A stretch of 14,400 bases of DNA from GCA-2729515 sp036336695 (GTDB taxonomy: Bacteria > Myxococcota_A > UBA9160 > SMWR01), in NCBI GenBank assembly GCA_036336695.1, contig JAYZFQ010000082.1:1-14400 (forward strand), written 5' to 3'. The translations under genes and the position numbers were made by a program. Numbering within the stretch: the stretch's first letter is position 1; the number at the start of each line of letters is the position of its first letter. Below, piece by piece: positions 6,059-12,533 of this stretch. A model generated the notes under the pieces. That model was not told the origin of the DNA, did no database searches, and saw only the letters and a program-made list of their open reading frames with translations.

Positions 6059-7080
6059 TACAGGCCTCCCGAGACGAACCCGCCCCGCACCAATTCGAGC
6101 CCCGAGTCTAGAACGGCGAGGGCAGCCGCGTCGGCTTCGACGGCCGGGTGGCGCGCGGCGCCCAGGGTCCGCCGGAGGAGTTCGATGCCCGCGTAGCGCG
6201 CGGCGCGCGCGAGGGTGGACGCGGAAGCGTCCGGCCCCGTCGCCGCGTAAGCCTGCCAGGTCGCGCGCAGGGCGGGTCGCGCGCTTTCCGGCGTCCCCCG
6301 GGCGGCCGCCGGCAGCACCAGGTGGCCGAGGAGTTGACCGATGTCGAAGGCCGGGTCCCCCACGTGCGCGATCTCCGCGTCGAGGAGCTTGGGACCCGCG
6401 GGGGTGAGCAGCACGTTGCCCGGCTGCACGTCGCCGTGCACCAGCGTGCCGCGGGGTTCGAGGTAGCGCCGATAGGCGGCGTCGATCGTGGCGATCAATT
6501 CCGTGTCGGAGCGAAGTTCGTGCGCCCGGGCCGCCACGGCGGGCCGAAGCGGGAAGTCGTTTTCCCGGTAGGGCAGGTGGAAGATGTGCTCGCCGTGGAG
6601 GCGGCGCATCGCCGCGTTTTCGAAGCCCGCGTTCCGGGCCGGGTCTGCGCATGCAGCGTGAAGGCGGCCCAGGAAGCCGGCCACGACCGCGCAGCTCCCG
6701 GAGACATCCGCGCCGCGGGCCAGGGCCGCGTCGAGCCGTTCCGCGTCGCCCAGGTCTTCGAGGACCAGGACGTGGTGGGTCGGGTCGAAGGCGAGGACCC
6801 GGGGGCAGACGCGGTCGGGGTCGAAGGAAGCGGCCAGGGCGTAGAAGCGGGCCTCGATGGCGATGCGCTCGGTGGGGGCCTCGTACTCGGGGAAGCGCTC
6901 GAGCTGGGGGCGGGCCTGCTTGACCACGCAGGACCGTTCGGCGCCGCGGACCCGGCGCACCCAGTTGATGTTGCCGTCGCCCGCGGGCTCGACCACAGGA
7001 CCGGTGCCGATGGCCTGGGGGGCGATTTTCCCCAGGTAATCCAGCAGGTTGTCTTCATTCAGACGCAGCGGAGCGCTCAC
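6058..7080 (-). CDS. Methylthioribose kinase (MtnK)-like phosphotransferase
   Basis: A protein of about 340 residues with the aminoglycoside-phosphotransferase/choline-kinase fold. The N-lobe has a GDGNINWVRRV nucleotide-binding loop and a VVKQARP segment with the ATP-binding Lys, closely like the GDGNLNFV/VVKQALP of MtnK. The C-lobe has the catalytic loop LVHGDVQPGNVLL, then LLDAEIAHVGDPAFDIG, where DAE takes the place of the usual DFG as in MtnK (DxE). MtnK phosphorylates 5-methylthioribose in methionine salvage. This protein is shorter than typical MtnK (about 400 residues) and no mtnA or other salvage gene is visible, so another small alcohol or sugar may be the substrate. The start is uncertain: GTG at 7080 fits best with the domain boundary, and TTG at 7101 is an in-frame alternative. 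Neither has a Shine-Dalgarno. Confidence 0.75.
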   Translation of the reverse strand: MSAPLRLNEDNLLDYLGKIAPQAIGTGPVVEPAGDGNINWVRRVRGAERSCVVKQARPQLERFPEYEAPTERIAIEARFYALAASFDPDRVCPRVLAFDPTHHVLVLEDLGDAERLDAALARGADVSGSCAVVAGFLGRLHAACADPARNAGFENAAMRRLHGEHIFHLPYRENDFPLRPAVAARAHELRSDTELIATIDAAYRRYLEPRGTLVHGDVQPGNVLLTPAGPKLLDAEIAHVGDPAFDIGQLLGHLVLPAAARGTPESARPALRATWQAYAATGPDASASTLARAARYAGIELLRRTLGAARHPAVEADAAALAVLDSGLELVRGGFVSGGL

Positions 7081-7140
7081 GGCGAGGCAACCGGCGGGCA
7101 AAAAGGGTTCAAGGTGGCGCAGGTCCTGCCGATGGAGAGG

Positions 7141-7220
7141 TCAGCTTCTGAGCCAAATCTGGGGGGGTGAGGCTCAGACGGGACGCCCCGGGGCAGCGAT
7201 GCTCCGGGGCGCTTTGTTTT
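7141..7220 (+). ncRNA. Candidate small RNA with two hairpins and an intrinsic terminator
   Basis: Two strong hairpins lie in tandem between two minus-strand genes. The first pairs TCTGAGCC (7147-7154) with GGCTCAGA (7171-7178). The second is the terminator hairpin at 7184-7211, followed by a T-rich run. A sigma-54-like pattern GG-N10-GC (TGGCGC at 7115-7120, CTGCC at 7126-7130) would start transcription near 7141, giving about 80 nt. The hairpins are seen directly. The promoter, and therefore the RNA, is inferred; GG-N10-GC is common by chance in GC-rich DNA. No known RNA family was recognised. Confidence 0.3.
7184..7220 (+). terminator. Rho-independent terminator, + strand
   Basis: CGCCCCGGGGC (7184-7194) pairs with GCTCCGGGGCG (7201-7211) in 11 pairs with one G-U, around a six-base loop AGCGAT. 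It is followed by TTTGTTTT at 7213-7220. On the minus strand no T-run follows the stem, so it does not look like the thiC terminator although it lies just past the thiC stop. It may end a small + strand RNA or block antisense transcription into thiC. Confidence 0.65.
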
Positions 7221-7231
7221 CGGACCCGCGG

Positions 7232-9001
7232 TCAAGGCGCGGCCGATTCCTCGAGGACGCCCTCCTGGAGCGTCCGGGCCTCGTCCGTGTCCGCGAGGTC
7301 GCTGTGGCAGGCGCCACGGTTGCCGCTCTCGGCGCCGACGGCGCGGCGCGTCTTGCTGGCCAACCGCTCCATTTCTTCGGTGGAAAGCACGCCCCGCCGT
7401 TCGAGGATCTCCCGCTGCTCCGGGGAGAGGGCGGCGGAGATGGTCGGCTGGGTCCACGCGTAGGCCTCGTCCTTGCCCGAAACGAAGTCGGTGATCTCCC
7501 GGCTGATCCGCACCGAGCACCAGTCGTGGCCGCACATGGCACAGAAATCCGTGTCCACGTCGAGGTCTTCGTCGTGGTAGGCACGCGCGGTGTCGGAGTC
7601 GTAGGCGAGCTCGAAGTGTTTTTCCCAGTTGAGCGCCGCACGTGCCTTGGTCAGCTCGTCATCGTGTTCCCGGGCTCCGGGAATTCCCAGGGCCACGTCG
7701 GCTGCGTGGGCCGCGATCTTGTAGGCGATGACGCCCTGCTTGACGTCGTCCTTCTTGGGGAGGCCCAGGTGCTCCTTCGGTGTGACGTAACACAGCATCG
7801 ACGCGCCGTGGTAGGCCGCCGCGGTGGCGCCAATGCAACTCGTGATGTGGTCGTAGCCGGGAAAGACGTCGGTCACGAGGGGACCGAGCACATAGAAGGG
7901 CGCGCCGTGACAGAGTTGGCGTTCGAGCTTCATGTTGTATTCGATCTGGTCGAAGGGAACGTGCCCCGGCCCTTCGATCATGACCTGGCAACCGTGGCGC
8001 CAGGCGCGTTCGGTCAGTTCGCCGAGGGTCGAGAGTTCCAGGAGTTGCGCCTCGTCGGTCGCGTCGGCCAGGCCGCCGGGGCGGAGCCCGTCGCCAACTG
8101 AAAAGGTCACGTCCCAGCGCCGCATCACGCGGCAGATATCGTCCCAGAGCGTGTACATGATGTTCTGGCGCTCGTGGTGGAGCATCCACTTCGCGAGCAG
8201 GGAGCCGCCGCGCGAAACGATGCCGATCAGGCGATTGCGCACCGCGGGGAGGTGTTCTCGCAGGACGCCGGCGTGGATCGTGAAGTAGTCGACGCCCTGG
8301 CGGGCCTGGTGTTCGAGCGTTTCGAGCACGGCGCGCTCGTCGAGATCCTCGATGCGCCGCCCGATGATCATGGAGTAGATCGGGACCGTCCCGATGGGGA
8401 CGGTCGCGTTGCGAATGATTGCCTCCCGGCAGGCGTCGAGATCGCCCCCCGTCGAGAGATCCATGACCGTGTCCGCTCCCCACCGCTCGGCCCAACGCAG
8501 TTTCTCGACCTCTTCGTCGGTGCCGCTCGATACGGGCGATGCGCCCATGTTGGCGTTGATCTTCGTGATACTGGCGCGACCGATCGCCATGGGGTCTAGG
8601 GCGTGGGCGAGGTGAGCCTTGTTGGCGGGGATCACCATGCGCCCTGCGGCGACTTCGTCGCGGACCTGTTCGGGGGTCAGGTGCGGTTCGCGTTCGGCGA
8701 CGCGGCGCATCTCCGGGGTGATGGCGCCGAGGCGCGCGTGCTCGAGCTGGGTGACCGGCTCGAAGCCCGCCGGCGCGCACCAGGTGCCGTCGGACTCCTG
8801 CGTCCAGTCCGTCGGCATGAAGTCCCAGGCGGTCCTGGCGGAGGGCGCGGGCATCCCGGGGGTGTCTGGAGAACTGAAGGCGAAGGGGCCGCCGACGTCG
8901 GGCGTGCGGGCAAAGCTCGGGGGAGAGGTGCCCTGGGTGCGAGCCGGGTTGACCGAGGCGGGCCGGGGCGTTGCGGGGGGGTGGGGTTCTCGGGTCGACA
9001 T
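7232..9001 (-). CDS. thiC: Phosphomethylpyrimidine synthase ThiC
   Basis: A 589-residue radical-SAM enzyme that turns aminoimidazole ribotide into HMP phosphate, the pyrimidine half of thiamin. Conserved ThiC stretches run through the protein: INANMGASPVSSG, WGADTVMDLSTGGDL, TIHAGV, SRGGSLLAKWM, EGPGHVPFDQIE, and the C-terminal cluster motif CX2CX4C at Cys487, Cys490 and Cys495, which holds the [4Fe-4S] cluster. The first about 60 residues are a Pro/Ala/Ser-rich extension. ATG at 9001 is chosen: AGGAG (9010-9014) stands 8 nt before it, while the in-frame GTG at 9010 overlaps that site and could not use it. Length is normal for the proteobacterial form. Expression is under the TPP riboswitch at 9048-9131. 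No other thiamin gene is in the window. Confidence 0.97.
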   Translation of the reverse strand: MSTREPHPPATPRPASVNPARTQGTSPPSFARTPDVGGPFAFSSPDTPGMPAPSARTAWDFMPTDWTQESDGTWCAPAGFEPVTQLEHARLGAITPEMRRVAEREPHLTPEQVRDEVAAGRMVIPANKAHLAHALDPMAIGRASITKINANMGASPVSSGTDEEVEKLRWAERWGADTVMDLSTGGDLDACREAIIRNATVPIGTVPIYSMIIGRRIEDLDERAVLETLEHQARQGVDYFTIHAGVLREHLPAVRNRLIGIVSRGGSLLAKWMLHHERQNIMYTLWDDICRVMRRWDVTFSVGDGLRPGGLADATDEAQLLELSTLGELTERAWRHGCQVMIEGPGHVPFDQIEYNMKLERQLCHGAPFYVLGPLVTDVFPGYDHITSCIGATAAAYHGASMLCYVTPKEHLGLPKKDDVKQGVIAYKIAAHAADVALGIPGAREHDDELTKARAALNWEKHFELAYDSDTARAYHDEDLDVDTDFCAMCGHDWCSVRISREITDFVSGKDEAYAWTQPTISAALSPEQREILERRGVLSTEEMERLASKTRRAVGAESGNRGACHSDLADTDEARTLQEGVLEESAAP

Positions 9002-9009
9002 CTTGGGCA

Positions 9010-9014
9010 CTCCT
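9010..9014 (-). promoter_or_regulatory. Ribosome binding site of thiC
   Basis: AGGAG on the minus strand, 8 nt before ATG at 9001. It rules out GTG at 9010 as start and is the likely target of riboswitch control. Confidence 0.75.
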
Positions 9015-9047
9015 GGGTGGCGAGCGCCGGGAAGACCTCGTTTCGGA

Positions 9048-9131
9048 AGCCGCTCCCTACGCTCGTCTGAACGAGATCAGGTTCGACGGGTGTAATCTCA
9101 GGCCGTTTCGAAAGTCGGCCACCCCGTGGCT
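9048..9131 (-). promoter_or_regulatory. TPP (THI box) riboswitch upstream of thiC
   Basis: The minus strand carries the conserved thiamin pyrophosphate aptamer parts in order: GGGGTG (near 9121-9126), CTGAGA (9096-9101), ACCC then GAACCTGAT (near 9076-9090), and CGTAGGGA (9054-9061). AGCC (9128-9131) and GGCT (9048-9051) can close P1, and GGCCG/CGGCC pairs form the arm before CTGAGA. The aptamer ends 46 nt before the thiC ATG, and no T-run follows, so control of translation initiation is more likely than termination. CGAGCG at 9060-9065 inside the aptamer can also pair with CGCTCG at 9021-9026 near the ribosome site, a possible switching helix. Confidence 0.92.
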
Positions 9132-9144
9132 GTATGCTCGGCGG

Positions 9145-9173
9145 AACCTACCACCGGGGGCCGAGGGGGACAA
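9145..9173 (-). promoter_or_regulatory. Candidate sigma-70-type promoter for thiC
   Basis: TTGTCC (9168-9173) and TAGGTT (9145-9150) on the minus strand are separated by exactly 17 bp. Transcription would start about 7 bp further, just ahead of the riboswitch. Matches to consensus are partial. The element partly underlies the leader of the divergent lipoprotein gene. Confidence 0.4.
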
Positions 9174-9193
9174 TCGGCTACCATGCGATCGCC

Positions 9194-9754
9194 GTGCACC
9201 GCCGAGTTTTTTTGGTTCTCCTCGCCTGGGTCGCCGCTTCGGGTTGTGATCGGAACCTCGAACCGTTCGACCCGACGGAGCAGCCCCAGGCTCCCGATCT
9301 CGCCAAGATCTTCCCGGAGGGGGCCGATCGGACCGCGCCCCTGGGTAGCGAGGTGGAACTCCCTCTGCCGCCGGGAGGCGAACGGGGTGGGCGCGGTGCC
9401 GATCCGACGGCGGAGGCCGAGCCCATCCGCGGTGTCATCCGGGTCGACGCGTCCGTCGCCGACCGGGTTCCCCAGGGCGCCGTCCTCTTCCTGATTGCCC
9501 GGGCCGGGCCCGTGGGCCCGCCCCTCGCCGTGCGCCGCTTCAGTGCGCCGAGCTTCCCGCTGGAATTCGATCTCGGTCCCGAGCACCGCATGATCAAGAC
9601 GCTCCCCTTCGCCGGGGAACTGCGGGTCACGGCGCGTCTGGACGCGGATGGGGACGCCGCCTCTCGCACGCCGGGGGATCTCCAGGGCGGCGCCGACGGA
9701 CGCTTCTCGCCCGGGGCGACGGGGGTCGAGGTCGTGCTCGACGAGGTGCTCTAG
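9194..9754 (+). CDS. Lipoprotein with CcmI C-terminal-type (cytochrome c biogenesis) domain
   Basis: A 186-residue protein. Starting at GTG 9194 gives a classic lipoprotein signal, MHRRVFLVLLAWVAASG then Cys18, with lipobox ASGC. A longer frame from 9134 would put 20 extra residues ahead of the signal and is less likely. Asp19 at position +2 would be an inner-membrane retention signal under the E. coli Lol rule. After a Pro-rich linker, residues about 75-186 resemble the periplasmic C-terminal part of CcmI/CycH: IRGVIRVDASVADRVP, LFLIARAG, PLAVRRF, then ARLDADGDA and PGDLQG. In CcmI this part binds apocytochrome c. Here it stands alone without TPRs and with no ccm gene nearby, so its partner is unknown. 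It ends 11 bp before the convergent ClC gene. Confidence 0.75.
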   Translation: MHRRVFLVLLAWVAASGCDRNLEPFDPTEQPQAPDLAKIFPEGADRTAPLGSEVELPLPPGGERGGRGADPTAEAEPIRGVIRVDASVADRVPQGAVLFLIARAGPVGPPLAVRRFSAPSFPLEFDLGPEHRMIKTLPFAGELRVTARLDADGDAASRTPGDLQGGADGRFSPGATGVEVVLDEVL

Positions 9755-9765
9755 GCCGGACCGGC

Positions 9766-11877
9766 TCAGCCCGACAGTACGTCCAGGGAGTCGACGGCGC
9801 TGCGGGTTCCGGCGACGACCAGACGGTCTCCTTCCTCGATGGTGTCGTCCGCCGTGGGAACGCGGATCGAAGGCTTGTCGTCGTCTGCGGCGCGCTTCCG
9901 GAGCAGCACCACCTGGGCACCGAACGCGCGAGCGATGTCGATGTCCCGGATGGTGCGCCCGAAGAAGCGCGGCGGCGGCTGAATTTCCTGGAGGACGTAG
10001 CCCCCACCGAGGTCCACCTGCTGGCCCCGGCTTGCCAGGAGCACGGTACTGGAGACCTGGCCCGCCAGGTCGCGCCGCATCACTTCCCGGTTGTAGACGT
10101 GGATGAGGTCGCGCTTGTGGACGCTTCCGACCAGGCGCCCCGGGTCGTCCGTGGCGACGATGGGCAATTCCTCGAAAAGCCCCCCGCTGAACGTGCGCAT
10201 CGCCACGTCCAGGTCGTCGTTCTCTCCCAGTGTCGCCGGGTGCGGAACCACGAGGTCGCCGGCGACGACGACGTGGAGCAGCGACTCCCGGTCGACGAGT
10301 GTCCGGGTGAGGTCGCGCAGCTGCATCGTTCCGATCAGGCGACCCGCGTCGTCGAGTACGAAGAAGTCGCTGTGATCGCTCTCGAGGACTTGTTCGACAA
10401 CGGTGGCGAGATTCGCGTTCGCAGCGATCGTGGCGGGGCTGCGGTCGATGATGTCGTGAACGTACAAGCTCTTGAGAACGTTGTGGGTCTGTTCTTCGTA
10501 GAGATCGATGCCCCGGCGCCGAAGCTTCTCCGTGTAGATCGAGTCGCGCGAGATGAACGTGGCGACCAGCGTGCTCGTCACGCACGCGGCCATCAGGGGA
10601 GGGATGATGTTGATCGTCTGGGTCAGCTCGAAAATGATGATGATGGCCGAAATCGGCGCGTGGGTGGCGGCGGCGACTACGGCGCCCATGGTCACGAGGG
10701 CATAGGCGCCCGAGGACGCGGTGGCGTCGGGGAACCACTGGTGGACGAAGCTTCCGATGAACCCGCCCGTCATCGCCCCGAGGAAAAGCGACGGCGCGAA
10801 GATGCCTCCCGACCCGCCGGATCCGATCGTGACGGAAGTCGCGAGAATTTTGGCCACGAGCAGGACGCCGAGCATGGCGACGGGGAGAGAGCCGGTAAGA
10901 GCCATGGAAATCGTGCTGTAGCCGACGCCGTACACGTTGGGCAGCCAGATCCCGATGGCCCCGACGAGGAGTCCACCGACCGCGGCCTTGAGCCATTCGG
11001 GAATTGCGAAGCGGTCGAACAGATCTTCCGCAGTGGAAAGGCTGCGCATGAAGGCCAGCGCCACGAATCCCGCGATGAAACCCGTTGCCATGTAGGGTGC
11101 GAGTTCGAAGGGGCTGACGAGTTCGTAGGGCGGAACCGGAAACGCCGGATGATTTCCCAGCGCGTAGCGCGAGACGACCGTCGCCACGACGGAGGAGATC
11201 ACGATGGGCGAAAGCTGAGCGACCGCAAAGCCGCCCACGACGACCTCCGCGGCGAAAAGTGCTCCGGCGATGGGTGCGTTGAACGTGGCCGCAATGCCCG
11301 CAGCCGCGCCGCAACCGACGATCACCCGCAACTGGCTGGCCGGCACCTTCAAGAGCTGTCCGAAGGTCGAAGCGATCGCCGAACCGATCTGGATGATCGG
11401 ACCTTCGCGGCCGACCGATCCGCCCGAGCCGATCGAAATGGCCGAGGCCAGCGCCTTGACGGCGACGACGCGCGCACGGATCACGCCGCCCCGCAGCGCG
11501 ACGGCTGCCATTACCTCGGGCACGCCGTGCCCCTTGGCTTCGCGCGCGAAGAAGTAGACGAGGGGCCCGACGAGCAGGCCCCCGAGCGCCGGGATCAGGA
11601 GTCGCCACTCCCAGGACAGGTCTTGCGCCGCTTGAAACGGATCGCCGGCCTCAGCGAGCAGGCCTTCTTCGAGGAGCGCGGAGATGCCTTCGGCGCCCTG
11701 GAAGAAAACCGCCTGGACGAAACGGATCATCAGCCGGAAGACGATTGCGCTGAACGCCCCCGCCAATCCGCAAGCGATCGCCACGGCCACCATGAACAGG
11801 TGGCCGCTGGTGCGGACGCGCAGTGCTTCGTGGGTCGACGTGATGGCGAGCGCTCCAATGCGCCGGGTGGCCGGCAT
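9766..11877 (-). CDS. ClC-family chloride channel/transporter with CBS pair and TrkA-C domain
   Basis: A 703-residue ClC protein. The membrane part (about 25-445) has the anion-path motifs: GHGVP (116-120, in place of GSGIP), GSGGSVGREGP (150-160, gating Glu158), FNAPIAGALF (199-208) and GSGGSGGIFAP (352-362), plus Tyr448 in SIYTEKL, matching E. coli Tyr445. The internal proton-relay Glu of exchangers (E. coli Glu203) is Val212 here, after Glu211, which favours a passive channel or uncoupled type. The cytosolic part has two CBS motifs (about 470-600) and a TrkA-C/RCK-C domain (about 618-700), which in other transporters bind adenine nucleotides or other small ligands. ATG at 11877 is used, only 32 bp from the divergent NUDIX start, so the promoters must overlap the genes. 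The substrate may be chloride or another anion. Confidence 0.92.
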   Translation of the reverse strand: MPATRRIGALAITSTHEALRVRTSGHLFMVAVAIACGLAGAFSAIVFRLMIRFVQAVFFQGAEGISALLEEGLLAEAGDPFQAAQDLSWEWRLLIPALGGLLVGPLVYFFAREAKGHGVPEVMAAVALRGGVIRARVVAVKALASAISIGSGGSVGREGPIIQIGSAIASTFGQLLKVPASQLRVIVGCGAAAGIAATFNAPIAGALFAAEVVVGGFAVAQLSPIVISSVVATVVSRYALGNHPAFPVPPYELVSPFELAPYMATGFIAGFVALAFMRSLSTAEDLFDRFAIPEWLKAAVGGLLVGAIGIWLPNVYGVGYSTISMALTGSLPVAMLGVLLVAKILATSVTIGSGGSGGIFAPSLFLGAMTGGFIGSFVHQWFPDATASSGAYALVTMGAVVAAATHAPISAIIIIFELTQTINIIPPLMAACVTSTLVATFISRDSIYTEKLRRRGIDLYEEQTHNVLKSLYVHDIIDRSPATIAANANLATVVEQVLESDHSDFFVLDDAGRLIGTMQLRDLTRTLVDRESLLHVVVAGDLVVPHPATLGENDDLDVAMRTFSGGLFEELPIVATDDPGRLVGSVHKRDLIHVYNREVMRRDLAGQVSSTVLLASRGQQVDLGGGYVLQEIQPPPRFFGRTIRDIDIARAFGAQVVLLRKRAADDDKPSIRVPTADDTIEEGDRLVVAGTRSAVDSLDVLSG

Positions 11878-11909
11878 CCTAGCAATCTCGGGTGCTACGC
11901 TCTCCGGCG

Positions 11910-12461
11910 ATGTCGGGCCCCAGGCGGTGGACCCCGCTCGAGACCGAGTTGCTCCAGGAGTGCGCCGTCTTCACGGTGAGTCGTACCCGGACCCGGTCGC
12001 CGAAGGACGGGGAACTCCACGATTTCTACCGCATCGATTCCAACGACTGGGTCAACGTGATTCCGGTTACGCCCGCCGGCGATGTCGTCCTGATCCGGCA
12101 ATACCGGCACGGCACGCGCGACGTGACCCTCGAGATCCCCGGTGGCATGGTCGATGCCGGGGAATCGGCCGCGGCGGCAGCGGCACGGGAACTCACCGAG
12201 GAGACCGGGTACAAGGCCGACGAGATCGTTCCCATTGGCGTGACCAGTCCGAATCCGGCGCTGTTCGGAAACCGCTGCTTCAGTTTTCTCGCTCGCGACG
12301 CCCGGCCCTTCACCGAGATTCGGAACGACGGAACCGAGGAAACCGTCGTCGAGTTGATGCCCTGGTCCGACGTGCGCCGTGCCGTGCGCGAGGGTGCGAT
12401 CGACCACGCCCTGGTGCTCGCCGCGTTCCACTTTCTCGACCTTTTCGAAGCGACCGGATGA
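11910..12461 (+). CDS. NUDIX hydrolase, ADP-ribose pyrophosphatase type
   Basis: A 183-residue NUDIX protein. The box GX5EX7REUXEEXGU is complete at residues 79-101 (GMVDAGE, seven residues, RELTEETGY) with Arg93, Glu94, Glu97 and Glu98 for metal binding and catalysis. The preceding VVLIRQYRHGTRDVTLEIPGG and the length fit the NudF/ADP-ribose pyrophosphatase branch, which splits ADP-ribose to AMP and ribose 5-phosphate. Substrate choice within this branch cannot be read with certainty. ATG at 11910 is preferred. A GTG six codons upstream (11892) is in frame but adds nothing family-like. No strong Shine-Dalgarno is visible. Confidence 0.88.
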   Translation: MSGPRRWTPLETELLQECAVFTVSRTRTRSPKDGELHDFYRIDSNDWVNVIPVTPAGDVVLIRQYRHGTRDVTLEIPGGMVDAGESAAAAAARELTEETGYKADEIVPIGVTSPNPALFGNRCFSFLARDARPFTEIRNDGTEETVVELMPWSDVRRAVREGAIDHALVLAAFHFLDLFEATG

Positions 12462-12533
12462 GCGCCACCTTGCCGATGAGGCGGCTGCGCGCGCCGTGAG
12501 GGCTCCTCTCGTGTCTCAGCGGGCATCGGCGCC

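Noticed and set aside
7081..7231. A known riboswitch (cobalamin, SAM or cyclic-di-GMP type) or SRP RNA in this gap
   Set aside because: None of their conserved core sequences could be found on either strand; only the two hairpins and the terminator are clear.
9755..9765. GCCGG A CCGGC between the lipoprotein and ClC stops as a terminator
   Set aside because: The loop would be a single base and no T-run follows, so no functional hairpin is expected.
9098..11608. An 836-residue minus-strand frame spanning the ClC gene and the lipoprotein
   Set aside because: Its composition (Arg, Gly and Pro rich) is that of a shadow frame. The ClC frame has full family motifs.
10099..11979. A 626-residue plus-strand frame opposite the ClC gene
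   Set aside because: It is an Asp/Arg/Gly-rich antisense shadow of the ClC gene with no hydrophobic core or motif.
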